64,000 nucleotides of DNA from Rotaria socialis (GCA_905331475.1 CAJNYU010001231.1:62001-126000); one strand, 5' to 3'. Shown: positions 30,461-43,057, counted from the stretch's first letter. A program made the numbers and translations. Notes: generated by a model not told the origin, from the letters alone.

Positions 30461-31498
30461 TTAATAACCATTAACAGTTTGAATATAATAAAGAGATGGA
30501 TTTTTATTGTGTGACGGATTTCTAAGATGTTTGTTTGATAATTGTGGTTCCGATTCGTATTGTCTTGGTGTTGGATAAATTTTTTCAAGTTTTCGTATAG
30601 GTCGCTGATGATTACCATTTGGAACATGTTCTTCTTCGTATGGGTCATAAGTTGGTGATAATTTTTTATGAGTTCTTCTTGTAGCAGCTGGTTCAATTTC
30701 AGTGTAATTGACTCGTTGAATTGGTTCAAGTTGACGGTGTTTTCTATGCGGATCACCGTGAGGATTCATGCGAGGTGACGGAGTATTATTTGAATGAGAT
30801 GGCTGAAATGAGAAACGTAACGCTGTAAAATTGTTGTTATTGTGAGGTGCTTCAACAAAATACATTTCAGCTCTTCTTGGTGATTGGTGAAAATGACTAT
30901 CATCGGCATTTTCTCTATGCTGCCGTTCAATAATTCGTGTATCCGAATTATTCTTTCGTCTTGGTTGTGAACGCATGGAATCACTCGCTGGTGGTGGTGG
31001 TGTTTTAGCATGTCTTCGTACAGTATGAGCTGGTCGTGTCGGTGGCGAATTATGATTTTGAACGATGTAAGTTCGATGTGACTCATCTGATAGAACGTTA
31101 CTTCGAGGAACCATCTGACCTGTATTATCAACATAATAAAGTGTTGCCATACCCGCTGTAGGATTATGTTTGATATGATCTACTGGTGAATGATCACGGC
31201 GGGTGACTTTTCTATGAGGGGCCACCGGCTGTTCTTGTACGACTGGACGTGTTCGTGTTGGTTGTGGTGGTGGCGGTTCAGGATACAATGGTTTTCGAAC
31301 ATGACGTGGTGTTGCTTCGTTATCATAATTTACTTCATTGTCATCATTAGAGCGATAAGTAAATTTTCCATCTTGATTTGAGTATAGAAATTGTTTTCCA
31401 TGTCGTTTTCCATGGCGAATTTCGTGTATGGCACCACGATCGCAAATTTCACATAAACCAGTTTGAGGATCAATTATATGTTTACCGTAGTGTACCAT
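30461..31498 (-). CDS. Intronless disordered Pro/Arg/His-rich protein, unidentified
   Basis: Uninterrupted frame of 345 codons on the minus strand with the codon habits of neighbouring genes. The N-terminal ~60 residues are the most ordered part and carry DPQTGLCEICDRGAI, where CxxC could bind half a zinc site, and a basic segment (RHGKRHGKQF). The rest is low complexity: PEPPPPQP, many HRK and RR clusters, and tyrosine-containing repeats such as LYYVDN, MYFVEAP and LYYIQTVNGY. Nothing resembles a known enzyme. It is one of two long intronless genes in a window where most genes are split into short exons, so it may be recent, lineage-specific or a retrocopy. Function unknown. Confidence 0.72.
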   Translation of the reverse strand: MVHYGKHIIDPQTGLCEICDRGAIHEIRHGKRHGKQFLYSNQDGKFTYRSNDDNEVNYDNEATPRHVRKPLYPEPPPPQPTRTRPVVQEQPVAPHRKVTRRDHSPVDHIKHNPTAGMATLYYVDNTGQMVPRSNVLSDESHRTYIVQNHNSPPTRPAHTVRRHAKTPPPPASDSMRSQPRRKNNSDTRIIERQHRENADDSHFHQSPRRAEMYFVEAPHNNNNFTALRFSFQPSHSNNTPSPRMNPHGDPHRKHRQLEPIQRVNYTEIEPAATRRTHKKLSPTYDPYEEEHVPNGNHQRPIRKLEKIYPTPRQYESEPQLSNKHLRNPSHNKNPSLYYIQTVNGY

Positions 31499-34400
31499 TT
31501 TATATTATTTTTGTTTTTAGTCAAAATTATGATACGTATACGTGACTATACGTATATATAGATATATATACGCCTATTGTTTGCTCTGCTATTTTTCACT
31601 TTCAATTACACAGCATCAAATTGCATATGGTCACCATTATCGTATTACCACCTGTGTCTGTTTTTCTGTCGTGACGACAACGGGATGAAAAATCAACCAC
31701 TTATTCACTTGTTCGAACGGCAGCAAAAAAACGTTGTCGATCGTCGATTCTTTTCTCTATTTTTTTCTCCTTCGTTTTCTCTTCGAGTCTCGTTGTTTAA
31801 CTTAATTCATATCTCATACTTTCAATAACTTGAAAAGTATTTTTAAAAAAATCATGACAGGAGAAAATATTGTTCGATCGATTTCGGGAGAATTTTTTTC
31901 TAGACCGATAAATAGAAAAGAGAAAAAGAAAATAATCAAAATAACGATAAAAGTGCTTTTCTTTTACAATTCAATGACAAATTTTCTTTCGTTACTTATA
32001 AACGATGGACTTGACAAAATAAAAAAATAAAGCGATCGTTTGTATCAATATCTAAGCAACAGAAATAACATGGCTGGATTTCAATAGATAAATAAATAAT
32101 TTAGTCGTCCTGACATGTATTCATCGATATTGAATAAAGAAATATCCAAAGAAAAGTTTTCTCTAATACACATGAAATATAAGATATTCTAAAATCTATT
32201 TCATTGTTTTGATACTGCAAGAAAAAAAAGAGTAAATACGATAATTGGAATAAATTCAATGTCACAAGCTTTGTTACAACATTTACAAGTAAAAATGTAT
32301 TACTTAGAATAAAATATGGAAAATTAGCGCGACATAAAAGCATTATTGTTTTACAAGTATTACGAAACTTTGAGCTTTCCTATGTCATTAGAATAGATAA
32401 TTTGCTTGAGAAAAACAATAAATACACGTAGATCAAGATTAGATTGATCTTTGAGTTTCTAATTGAAAAAAGCTTTTCATAATAAAACAGTTGAAAATTT
32501 CATCTCTAATGCATAGAGAATAACTGCACCAAATAATTGTTTAAAACGGAGAAACGAGCGTTTACTTATCTAAACGATTATAAAGGATATGTTTTAATTT
32601 TTGCTTTGAATGGGCCATTTTCTTTCTAGTCGATATGGCAAACATATTTTTCTGTTGTTGATTGTGCTCTCTGTCGAATTTGATCATAAATAATTCAGAT
32701 CAATTGATAGTAAATGCAATAAGATACACGTAAAAAAAACTATCGATGCCTTTTTAAAAATCAATATTGATGCATATTCATTTTAGAAGCAAATGTAAAT
32801 CCCACCAATCACCCAATATGAGAATCATGGATAACATCTTAGTTTGAACGAATAGAAAATTCACAAGAGCTCTTGTCATAAGATTTATAATCAGTGCAAT
32901 TTGGTGTTTTTTCACTCGTTTACTTTTTCATGCATGCAAGCGAATGGTACTTCATGGAGTAGTTGTACGAAGCAATATTTCTCACAAATTTATTACATAT
33001 TTGGGTGCAGTAAATACGTGGCCATTCATAAATAAAGAAGATAAAACTAGAGTTATTTTTAATTTACTGTATATTATAGTTGAAAGGAACGCAAAAAACG
33101 TCTTCTTATGTCTATTTTGCGTTTTGAGTTTAACAAGTCATTCATAAAAAGATAGGACGCAACGAAGTCTGTATTTTGTTGCTATGTATAAATTAGTCAA
33201 ACACAGGAAAATAATAATAATTTTAAGCAAGAAAACAAAAATGAGAAGATTCAATTGCAGTTCATTGCAATTAGATAAAATATTCGTTAAATTCGTTTAC
33301 CTACTACACAGCTACAATTTCATATTCTTGTTATAATAGCAAATATGAGAAAATGCAAAAATATTATTTGATTATATATAAATATGATAACATAATAGTT
33401 GAAGAAATGAGTATTATTGACATTTTCGAAGAACATCTTTCATCATTTTCAAGTAGTACTTTTCCTAGTTCGATAATACGGTAAATTATGTTATATTTAT
33501 TTCATCTATGCAAACACCATATGTGCCAAACATAGACACAATAGAATTTTCCAAAAAAAGGTCATGTACACACGTAGTATTTTGCTTGATATATATATAT
33601 CGGTTGATTATATCTATATTTGAGGAAGTAAATAATTAGAAATCGAGTAAAATAGTTTTAAAAAGACAGATAATAAGTAAGTTTTTATCGTCGAGAATCG
33701 TTCCAGTAAAGTAAACAAAATAACTCTCATTGTATGTTTATCCATTCATTCATTTATTTGGACAAAAGACAAAGACTGACAAGAATATAAATAGTATTTC
33801 GTTGTTGTTTGATTTATCAGACATATATCTAAGATCCTTTCAAACATAACTAATATATATATATAAAGAAACTTCTTTCTTATGATTGATAGCTAGAGAA
33901 GAAGAAAAATTTGATTCGAGAGTTCTTCGGAGATATTTTCTCATAGTACATACACACACTGGACCAACACATGAAAGGAATATTTTTCATTATGTTAAGT
34001 GTTATTACGTAGGCGAATGCTTACACTTGTTGTTGTTGTTGTTGCTAGTAATATTAGTGGGAGACTCATCTTCTCCTTTCGCTCTCTTTCTATGCTTTTC
34101 TTTGTTTTCTGTATATTCATGATTGATACCAGCAATTTTACTTCGACAGAAAGTTCTCATACGTCGCACTTTTATATAGTCTAAACCATATTTTTTCGAT
34201 CAAGTCTATTTCTTTTTTTTTGCAAGATTAGCACACGCCTTGAAATGTCTGTACAGTATAATTGCCGGGCGACAACAGAGATGTTTGCTTGTCACCTCCT
34301 ATCCAAAGAAGTGATAATAATATAATGATCCTTGCTACCTTTTTGTTTTTTTCTTACTCTAATATATAAGACCCATATTATTGAAATAACTAGTATACGC

Positions 34401-35159
34401 TTCAAACGAGTCATTAAATAATTGACATCGTTGAGCACACCATCATGGCTATTCCTAATGATGTAATATTGATGGCATAGAGAGAAAGAGAAAACAACCT
34501 AGAAACTGTGCCATAAATTGGGTGCATAATGTTCGCTTGTTGCTAGCTCCACCCTTTCGTTGGTTGACTGATGAGATATATCGAGTGAGAAAAAAAAGAT
34601 AGATCATCATCTTCATCTATCCTCATGACAAACCATTACCAATAACAACCTTCTTTGTTTATCCATCGGCTGCAATTCAGAACACGAGGAAAAGAATAAA
34701 AAATGGAAAGGTTTTCCATGGGGGTGTATTTTTACGTGTAGAAAATGATAACGACGAATAACAGCTATATCACCAAGGCTGACTAGTGGAAGACATTCCC
34801 ATTTTTCTTTTTTCTCTCTCTCTCTCTCTCTCTATTTTGCTGATCTCATGCATCGTATATGTGCAAACCATAGTAGTAGAAGATGATCTTGTTTACTACG
34901 ACACTTTTTTCTGACTACTTAAACAAATGATGTTATTCGTTAGGATGCAGTTTTACAGATAAGCCCACAGTCGAGACGAGTTTTTGGAAAATTTGATCAA
35001 TTGTTATCCTACATATTCCATATGTTACCGATAGCTGTTAAGAATATAAATCAGTTCACTGGTCGAATATTTGTAATAAAAACAAATTAATTTCGATATT
35101 TCTTTCAGATTATATTTGATCTTGTTTACTTTATTTTATTTTTCGTCATAATTAAAACA
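31499..35159. other. Gene-free stretch
   Basis: About 3.7 kb. The left edge (31530-31570) has a short palindrome-rich ATACGTATA tract upstream of the minus-strand gene. Apart from a dinucleotide repeat at 34813-34833 I see nothing I can name. The right half presumably contains the LIM gene promoter. Confidence 0.4.
34813..34833 (+). repeat. (TC)n microsatellite
   Basis: An uninterrupted TC dinucleotide run of about 21 bases preceded by a T-rich stretch. Confidence 0.9.
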
Positions 35160-35596
35160 ATGCCACAGTGGGGAGGAGGCGGTGAAATATGTCCACGTTG
35201 TCAGAAAACTGTTTATCCAGCAGAAAAACTTGCGGCATGCAGTGCTGCATGGCATAAAGGTTGTTTCAAATGTAAAACATGTAAGTTTTTTGCATTTATT
35301 TATTTTTATTTTACTAGTTTTCTATTTTCAATATAGGCAATAGCATTTTAACATTGGCTTCATACAAAGACTTTTCTCTAGATATTTATTGCAAGAGTAA
35401 GGTCAATTTAAGAAATATTTTTAACATAGTTACTTGTACTTCTTGATTAGGCTGCTATCAGGATAAACTTCATCCTCATGAACGTAATCGTAAACAATTA
35501 GAAACAAAATTTAGTAGACAACCTGGTGGTGGTGCTCAGCCCGCAGCAACAACAGAAGCAGCCTCAGCCTCTGAACCAGCCGGAGATGAAGAATAG
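35160..35596 (+). CDS. Single-LIM-domain protein (MLP/CRIP/LASP-like)
   Basis: Exons 35160-35280, 35337-35396 and 35451-35596 encode 108 residues. One complete LIM domain occupies about residues 11-66: CPRCQKTVYPAEK, then HKGC and CKTC. The second finger closes with IYCKSCYQDKLHPH, giving two zinc sites. KTVYPAEK is typical of the cytoskeletal LIM proteins (muscle LIM protein, LASP, EPLIN), which bind actin-associated partners. The tail is short, basic, then Ala/Glu/Pro-rich, with no second LIM or SH3 domain. Both introns are near 55 bases. It cannot be assigned to one subfamily, but domain identity is secure. Confidence 0.9.
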
Positions 35597-36110
35597 ATAC
35601 TTTAATAAGAAAAAAAGATACCGTAAAATAAACACGCAGTTTAGACACGAAAATAATTATCAGATTGAAATTAAGCTTTGTTGTTTCTATCGCTTGAACA
35701 TATATTTACTCGTATCGCTTTTCTTATACTCGGCTAGAAACAGTTTCACTCTGTTAATGTATGTGTGTGCGTGCATTTACCCATAACCCATAACTATTTT
35801 CCTATTTGTCTTCTTTCACATCTAATACATATCTACACGAGGCATTGTCTAATTTCATTTGCTAGAGAATCTTCTTCTATTTCTTAATTCATGCAAAAGA
35901 TATTGAAAACGAAGCGAAGCCATGCTGTCTCTATTAAGATGACAGCATTAATGAGAAAAGTTACACTATGTTGTGGCCGATATCTGACACTTCTGTAGTC
36001 AAACGAATAAATAAAAAAAGCACCATGAAGCATTAACAAGAATCTTGTTGAAATTTATTATAATATTTAATTGTTTGTCATGCATCTTTTTCGGATTATC
36101 CTAATGAGAT
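35597..36110. other. Convergent 3' region
   Basis: About 0.5 kb between the LIM gene and the minus-strand Tyr/His-rich gene. It holds both 3' UTRs, including aataaataaaaaaag near 36006. No coding sequence is supported. Confidence 0.4.
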
Positions 36111-36720
36111 TCAATCACGCCCAGTCAAATTTTCAACAATATATTGTTTATATTCATCGTTCGTTAACGAAACGGATTGACTTGAATCTGAGAGCTAGAA
36201 ATCAATGGAAAATTGATATATTTGATCGAAATAGAACGAAGACAAATACCTTTTCTTTTGTTGAAGATACACTATCAGTTTTTGGGTCTACACAATTAGA
36301 AGAATGCGAATGATGATTGGAATGACTGTTTTGATGATATTGATGTTGATAATGATGATGGTGATTATTATGATAGTAATGATCATTGTGATTGTCATGA
36401 TGACTAAGGTCATAATGATGATTATGCTCATACATTTGATCATACAACGTAGGATACATATAATCATCATGAGTTGGCACAGTTGGTCCATACCTTGGAA
36501 ATGGATTGTGTTCCAGATGACTTCGATTGACAGCAGGTGGAACATATAAAGATCCTCCTATCGGTTGACCAGACTGATTTACTGGATAGTTGGAATATTG
36601 GACATTGTTATATGGAGGTGACGGATGCGCATAGGGACTCATATATGGCGCATAGTATGATGGTTGTGATGCGTATCCAATTTGTGGATAAGAATAATAA
36701 GGTGAAATATTATTTTGCAT
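36111..36720 (-). CDS. Tyr/His/Pro-rich low-complexity protein, unidentified
   Basis: Exon 1 36720-36250 and exon 2 36194-36111 are joined across a 55-base intron with GTATTTG donor and TTGATTTCTAG acceptor; 184 residues. Without splicing, the frame would end with a hydrophobic tail read from the intron. With splicing, the C-terminus becomes an acidic, well-behaved segment (SDSSQSVSLTNDEYKQYIVENLTGRD region). The N-terminal half is Tyr/Pro-rich (YYSYPQIGYASQPSYYAPY). The middle is a His/Asn/Asp tract (HNDHYYHNNHHHHYQHQYH), which could bind metal or drive condensation. No signal peptide or known domain is seen. The start at 36720 is preferred over an in-frame ATG at 36777 because composition changes there. 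Confidence 0.62.
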
Positions 36721-37648
36721 TTTTTTAATGAAACTATTTGTACGATTCAATATAATAGACTTGTTGATATGTTGCAAACTGTTTCTTCTTATTCAATACA
36801 TTTACTGATTCCATCAGTATAGTTTTCTTCTTTTTTCTTGTTCTACAGTGAAATAGAATTAAAATAAGCAGTTTATTTTCATCGTTTCTATTTTGTTGTT
36901 GTGTTGAAAGAAATAGTTTCTACCATTTTCAAAAATATTATTAATGCCCATAACTAAAACAAAACAATGCTACTATTGTCGTCTAAATAAATAGAACATA
37001 TCGTTCATCAAAACTTCTACCAATAAAAATGCTGCAAGTTTCTTTGTGCAAGTTGTTATTAAGTCGAAATATGGTTGAATCGCTTGTTTTAAGAAATTAG
37101 TTCTTTCCAAGTTATATGAGAAAATTCGAAATAGATTCAAAGGAACTATTTATTCATTGTAACTTGTGAACATGGCATCTGTATTAAAATAAATTTCCTT
37201 CGAATTGAAAACACAAGTATAATTCATCAAAACACTTCCGACAGTCTATCGAATGCTTCCTCATCCAGACTCAGAGAAAAAAATCAGAAACTACGCCATA
37301 TTTCTTATCTTTACGATCTGAAACACTTTGATGATATGTCTATTCCGTAAATAATGAATTTATCCGTGCTAAACCATGAGTAACAGAAGGCCGACTCAAG
37401 GATGTAATCGTCGTTTATTTTTTCTGAATTAAGCTCACTACACCAACAGCATCGTATTTATAGAAATTGAAATGAACATGGAATTTTATCAATAGATATA
37501 AAATAAGGAGACTTAAGAAAGAATTGATAAAAAAAGGATCAAAGTTAATGTCTACAAAAACAAAGTATTTTTCACTAATTTTCATCGTTCGATATGCCTA
37601 GTCATTTGCTCTTCTTTTGATGTTTATACTAATGTACCAAGATAGAGA
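36721..37648. other. Gene-free stretch downstream of the F-BAR remnant
   Basis: About 0.9 kb. I looked here for the missing SH3 domain of the syndapin copy (an ALYDY-type motif on the minus strand) and found none. Confidence 0.4.
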
Positions 37649-38620
37649 TTATTGGTGTACATCTTCAAAATCAGGCCATTTAGTTCTTGTTTCACAGCCA
37701 TAGTTTTTATTGAAAAATTCAATATCACTATCGGCATTATGTTTGCTAATGGCTCGTTGAAATTTCTCAAGCATTTCAGTGTGACGTGTATCGTTTTCAA
37801 TTGAAGTTACTTGTTGAAGAGCAGTGAACATTAATTTGAAATGTTCTAAACGCTTTCGTTCAAAATCATCTGCGCGACCTAATATTTTGAACATTTCACC
37901 TTGATAAGCAGATTTTTTTGATTCCATATCATTGATTAATTTTGCATAGACAATATTACACTTTTCTTTTTCTTTTTCATAACGATCCACACAAGATTTA
38001 GCTTTGTTCTTCTCTTCATCAGAAGAACTCACATCAGAGCTCGTAATATCTTCTGCTCATTTAGCTCGATGTAATTTACCACTTGTGTGATGATATGCTA
38101 CTTTGGCTTCACTGATTTTGTTTCATAATTCCACCCATGGTTTTTGTACTTTCTTAAAATCGTTTTCAAACTCTTTAGCTGTTTTCACATGACGAAATGA
38201 TTTATCATAACTGAATTTTTTATAATTTACTAATTCATCAATAACATTTTTTTTAATATTATCAGCTATATCATCAGTTCTTTCAGCTAGTTTTTCAATT
38301 GCTTTTACTGATTCCAACCATACTACTCTATTTGTTTTAAGTTCTTTTGATAAAGCAATTTTAGTTTAACTTCTCTCTGACCATTTACGTAAAGATTTTG
38401 AGCAACGTTCTAGTTCATTAACAAGATCCTTTAACATTTCAAGGGCTAATTCGCAAGATGTAAACCCGTCTTCACAACGATTAATGGCTACTTTGTATTG
38501 ATCTGGTTCACAAAAGCTTTTGCCATAGTAAGGATTCGACAAAACTCTTTCTGGTGTTGTTGGACTCTGTGGTAAAATACACTGCACTGCAAGATGGACG
38601 ACAGAAACATAATTTATCAA
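37649..38620 (-). pseudogene. PACSIN: Syndapin/PACSIN F-BAR domain copy with three in-frame stops
   Basis: Syndapins bend membranes through an F-BAR dimer and bind dynamin and N-WASP through a C-terminal SH3 domain. The whole F-BAR region is readable in one frame on the minus strand: CEPDQYKVAINRCEDG (family FWEVGNYKRTVKRIDDG), LVNELERCSKSLRKW, FKKVQKPWVEL, ISEAKVAYHH, and ADDFERKRLEHFK up to TKWPDFED. TAA at 38366-38368, TGA at 38123-38125 and TGA at 38057-38059 interrupt it. Spacing to the family is kept around each stop, so these are substitutions, not indels. The first TGA sits where Trp or Met is usual. The conserved N-terminal Trp is Cys. There are no introns inside about 940 bases and no SH3 domain, which suggests a decaying retrocopy. 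Readthrough is a less likely alternative. Confidence 0.82.
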
Positions 38621-39041
38621 AAAAAAACAATGGAGAGTAAAAAACCTACTGATAACTTATTGGTTCGAAACAGTATACGATACGAAGCGTTTTACGAAAA
38701 ATTTTTTTGATGATTTACAATATTGTCAAATCCGGTTTATATATAAGATGGATGTTGGTCTCTGTTTTTTTTCATTTGTATTAGAAGAATAGAGACTAGG
38801 AAGCAACATCTAGATGTATTTCTGTTTATGTATGGGGCTTTTCTTGCCTCTTCGTTTTGTTTCTCTTTCCGTTTTAAAAGTATGTCGTCTATTTTAAATC
38901 CGTGAATGCTGAAACTACAGCCAGAAGTGATGGCCACACTTGTTGATAAATAGGATATAGATTGACTCATGTATTGTAGTCTTGCTTTGCAATCACGCTA
39001 CCACTTCGTGATTTTCCCTTAATTATTCACCAACCCTTTGT

Positions 39042-39062
39042 TCTCTCTCTCTCTCTCTCTCT
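39042..39062 (+). repeat. (TC)n microsatellite
   Basis: A TC dinucleotide run of about 21 bases, the second such tract in the gene-poor part of the window. Confidence 0.9.
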
Positions 39063-42000
39063 ACCCTCCTGTGTCTATGTCGAATTTTCGTTATAGCGTT
39101 CTTTATGACACATAAAAATGCAAACTGATTAGTTGATTTATCGTCTACGCTATTCCACATACTCGTTTCCTCGCATAAGAGTTTTGTTTATTTTGTTATT
39201 TGCGTCACTTCACCTTATTTCTAATATCTTTCAATTATTATTGTCCGATCAACAAACATCAATAGTTTTCTTATCAAGCTTTGAACAAAGGCAGTAAAGA
39301 ACGATTTTCCAGAAATCTTCCGTAAATCTTGATTTTTCTTTTACTCTTCACTTATTTTGCAATAATATTATTAAATAAATTTTGGTCGACTTGGTAAACT
39401 AAGTATTCTCGATCAATGCCTTTGTTTTTCTTTGAAAATATGAATCAAACGCCATTTCTCTGGCCCTTTTCTTTTGGTGACTTTGGATCAGATTCCTTTT
39501 TTTTGTCGAATTTCATCTATGTTATTCTTAATTTCTATGTATGACCCAAGTTTACCAAGTTATTAATTCATCAGTCTTCGAAAAAAATGATGAACGAAAG
39601 TTTTCTCTTCTCGTGAACCTTCAAAGACATAAAACTTCACCGTAAGAAAAGAACGGACTTGAAAAATGAATCTATTAATACATGAGAATATGCAGTGATT
39701 TGTAGGAAAAATAATAACAGTATGAATAAATTATTTTTGCTCGAACGAATATTAACAAAAGAGAATTCATTATAATTGTTTTTGATTTACTGACCATTTA
39801 CAACAACATCAGTATTAATCGATGCTAATAAGATTTAAGTGCCAGATTTCTCTTTTTCTTTGCAAGCATTTAATCCTACAGTTAATCATTATCATGAGAT
39901 TCACCATAGTTTAATTGGCACAAAATGGAATTTAGCTAATACGATGTATAAATGCTACATTATTACAACAAATTGACAAACATCACACCACATCAACGAA
40001 AGAACTTGTTCATCACTAAATACCTATGTTTACAGGGTTATGAAATAGCAAATAAAAAAGGGAAAGATTTGGTACAAAATCGATGTAAAATATTTTACAA
40101 GAGAAAACATTATGACTCAGGCAAAATAATTATTCATTTCAAATCGTCGCTTCAATCGTAGAGCTGCTCACAGCTGCATAAGGCTGAACTTTGTTTAAAT
40201 AAAGAATATTGCATTAGTAATTGCACCAATCTGCGATAACATTGAAGATAACCATTCGAAAATAAAAGGATTTGTTAGTTTTCATAATATCCATAAATTA
40301 TTCATTCATTCTTTTCTTATTACTTATCTGTTACAATTCGACGTATTCACCGCACTTCTCTGTACAAATTATTAATTGAAATTTTCAATTTCTGAGATAT
40401 GTCGTCATCGAAACCAAACCGTAACTTTGCCGACTGCTGTTTTTATACAGCAATTTGCGTACTACTAGAATATTTTAAAATTGCCAATTAGAACTAGTTT
40501 ATTTGATGTTACATACGTTGAACGTTCAAAGCATAAAAATATTTCACATAAGAAGCCTTAGGGTTGGCACTGTTCAATATTTAATATCGTAAGAGAACAT
40601 ATATTTTCATGAAGAATAGACCAACAATAGACTTGATTTGTGCTGAACGATATAGCATAGTTGTTTATCATAAGGTTTAATTTCTGTGTATAAGATTGGG
40701 TTAGAATTCCGACGCTAATTTATTTCAACCTTGAATATTACTTTGAAATTTTGATTGTTTTTTTTCTGATTGTATCATTCCTTATCGCCACAGAGTTCAG
40801 TTGTCGTTATAGCAAAATTAATTTGAAATGTTAGTCATAGGAAAGAATAAGGAAGAAAATCAAAGTTTTTTTACAGGATAGATTTCCTTATCAAGTATTT
40901 ATTGGCAATAAACTAATGAAAGTAATTACATTGCTTCTTTTCAAGGACATCGTATTATCTTCAGTATCCTTTATCGACCTATAAGTTGCCCATGAATTAA
41001 TATTGATTATCAAATACTTTGATATAGAATATAAAACAAAATGCTCACACTGTTAATGTTGTATTCAAGCAATTTATTTGCCATTTTCAATTTTATTGAT
41101 ACTAATTACATTGATCATTTATGTTTAATTATACGATTTATTTTCTATAAAACTCTTTACTAACCTAAGTACCACTTAGTAAGGTGAATAGACGATTGAA
41201 TTAATGTATCGAAGCATAATGATTACAGAATAATGAACAGTAACATGTAGAAAAAGAATCAATCGATAATTGTATTATATTAACCTTCATATGGTCCATA
41301 GATATCCAGCAACATTAATTGGCGATTATTTCATTCTATTTTAATAAAAGCAATTTTTTTAAGAGATTGAATTTCAAATTTTAGTTTTTTTTACAATAAC
41401 TTAGATAAGAATTAATGAATCAACTCACTAGTTACCGATATATCTAAACGAATCATGAAGTAATCATTGAAATTTATCGTTTGACTATTATTGAAAAACA
41501 GAACTTGATACTTCCTGTTTTCTTTTTGAAACCATAGTCATTCAACTGTGATAATTGCTTATGGCACAAACAAGCGGTATACCGTCTGGTGAGAGAAAAG
41601 AACGCTACCAAACATCAATCTTCTTATTTCAAGTATGTTATAGTTTATAGACATATTGCTTATTGACTTTCTTAGCTTTGATTTTCAATCTTTCTCTGCT
41701 TCTAACCTAGCTACTTAAGATATGGATAAATTACGGATTTGATAAAACATCATTTGAACACTAAATAGAATATCATAAGCGGGTAAGTCTCTCCATGTAT
41801 ATTGCACTTTCGATATACAATATATATGTAGAATATGCTTTTATAGTTGTCTGATAAAAACAGGTGACGCCTCGATTTGTATCGTATGACATGAAATATA
41901 GCACACGAGAAAATTGTCAAGGATATCATCATAAGTGGAACAAGCAAAACGCTGATCTTACGTCAGTTGTACGATATCAACAAAAGAACAACCGCAACAA

Positions 42001-42181
42001 CACCACATTGCACGAAAGATGAAGGAGACAAGAAACAAAAAAGAATCGCAGTGACTGTGTTTTTATTACTGGTGCAGTCTTGTCCTTCTTTATCTTTTCT
42101 TTTTCTTTTGATACGCAAGTGCAAGTTGCGCCATGCGCCCATGAATGTCAAACGAAAAGAAAAAGGCAAGGGAGGAGGGTG

Positions 42182-42236
42182 AGCGAGAGTGAAAAAACGA
42201 TGAGAGAGAAAGAGAGTACTCAAAGAGTATAAAAAA
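42182..42236 (+). promoter_or_regulatory. Candidate core promoter: GAGA elements plus TATA box
   Basis: Purine repeats (gagcgagagt, then gagagagaaagagag) are followed by tataaaaaa at 42228-42236. This lies about 820 bases before the ATG of the intronless membrane-protein gene. With a 5' UTR intron ending near 43022, the distance is reasonable. The assignment is inferred from motif and position only. Confidence 0.35.
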
Positions 42237-43057
42237 CGAAAAATTCTTGGCAACTGCTTATACAAATCACAAATTAGAACTATAAAGTTGGATTGCTCAT
42301 AATCTATCAAGTGAAACTATCAGACGGCTACTGTCGCCACAAAGCATTGCAGACAACTATAATTGGGTATGCAATTAACAGATTCTATCGCTTGAATGAA
42401 CTTTCGAAATAAATATCTGTCTTTTAACATTTAATTAGAAAAATGAACAAAAAATCTTCTTAAGAAGCACGGAACGTTTTCTTTATCAACAGAATTGCTT
42501 TACCATTATTTGACATCAAGAAAATTACGAAAAAATCTTTTACCAATTTTCTTGATTCAAAAGATATAAGAGTAATTACGATAGCAGTAATACAAAATAA
42601 TATTGACTCTTTCGTCAAACATAGTGACCATCGATAGTGAACAGAGTTGCCATAGTAGACTGATCTTTTAAGAATAAGAATAAAAGAGCAGCATCCTACG
42701 TTTTCCCGTGTGTCATACTACTAATGCATGAATATGTAATGCTATGGTTTACGTATTCTAAAACAATAGATGTAGTAAAGATATTAATTCTTATCCTGAT
42801 ACAGCATCGCATACATGTATTCTTTCTCTACAAATGGCTTCTTCTTTTGTCGCTTCACGCATCATATGTAATCGTGAATAGATGATCATATTTTACCTCA
42901 AACAATTAACTTAAATACTAGTTCAAATAGAAGAACTGATCTGTTTGATGTCTCTGAGATTTAATAAGAATATTTAAAAAAATAGTTTTTATCAATCTTT
43001 TTCTCTTTTTCTTTTATCTATAGCTGATGATTAACTTTAAAACAATTCTTCTTTTCT

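Larger units (their letters stand above)
38621..43057. other. Longest gene-free stretch in the window
   Basis: About 4.4 kb with no gene I can support. It contains a (TC)n repeat at 39042-39062, a short coding-like segment at about 39860-39975 of unknown nature, and near 42195-42236 a GAGA-plus-TATA cluster that may be the promoter of the following gene. A tract ending ctttttcttttatctatag at about 43022 looks like the acceptor of a 5' UTR intron. Confidence 0.4.

Noticed and set aside
36288-36549. Ile/Met-rich open frames on both strands
   Set aside because: They are other-frame readings of the His/Asn codon repeats in the Tyr/His-rich gene.
38057-38368. TGA as selenocysteine or recoded stop in the syndapin copy
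   Set aside because: No SECIS-like context seen, one of the three stops is TAA, and the family has no selenocysteine; pseudogene decay is simpler.
39860-39975. Coding-like segment (FNPTVNHYHEIHHSLIGTKW) after an acceptor-like tttgcaag
   Set aside because: Only about 35 codons, no matching upstream exon or donor and no recognisable family; kept only as a note on the gene-free stretch.
41963-42310. 115-codon minus-strand open frame and its plus-strand partner
   Set aside because: Both arise from pyrimidine/purine-rich sequence next to the GAGA-TATA promoter candidate; the translations look like low-complexity noise.
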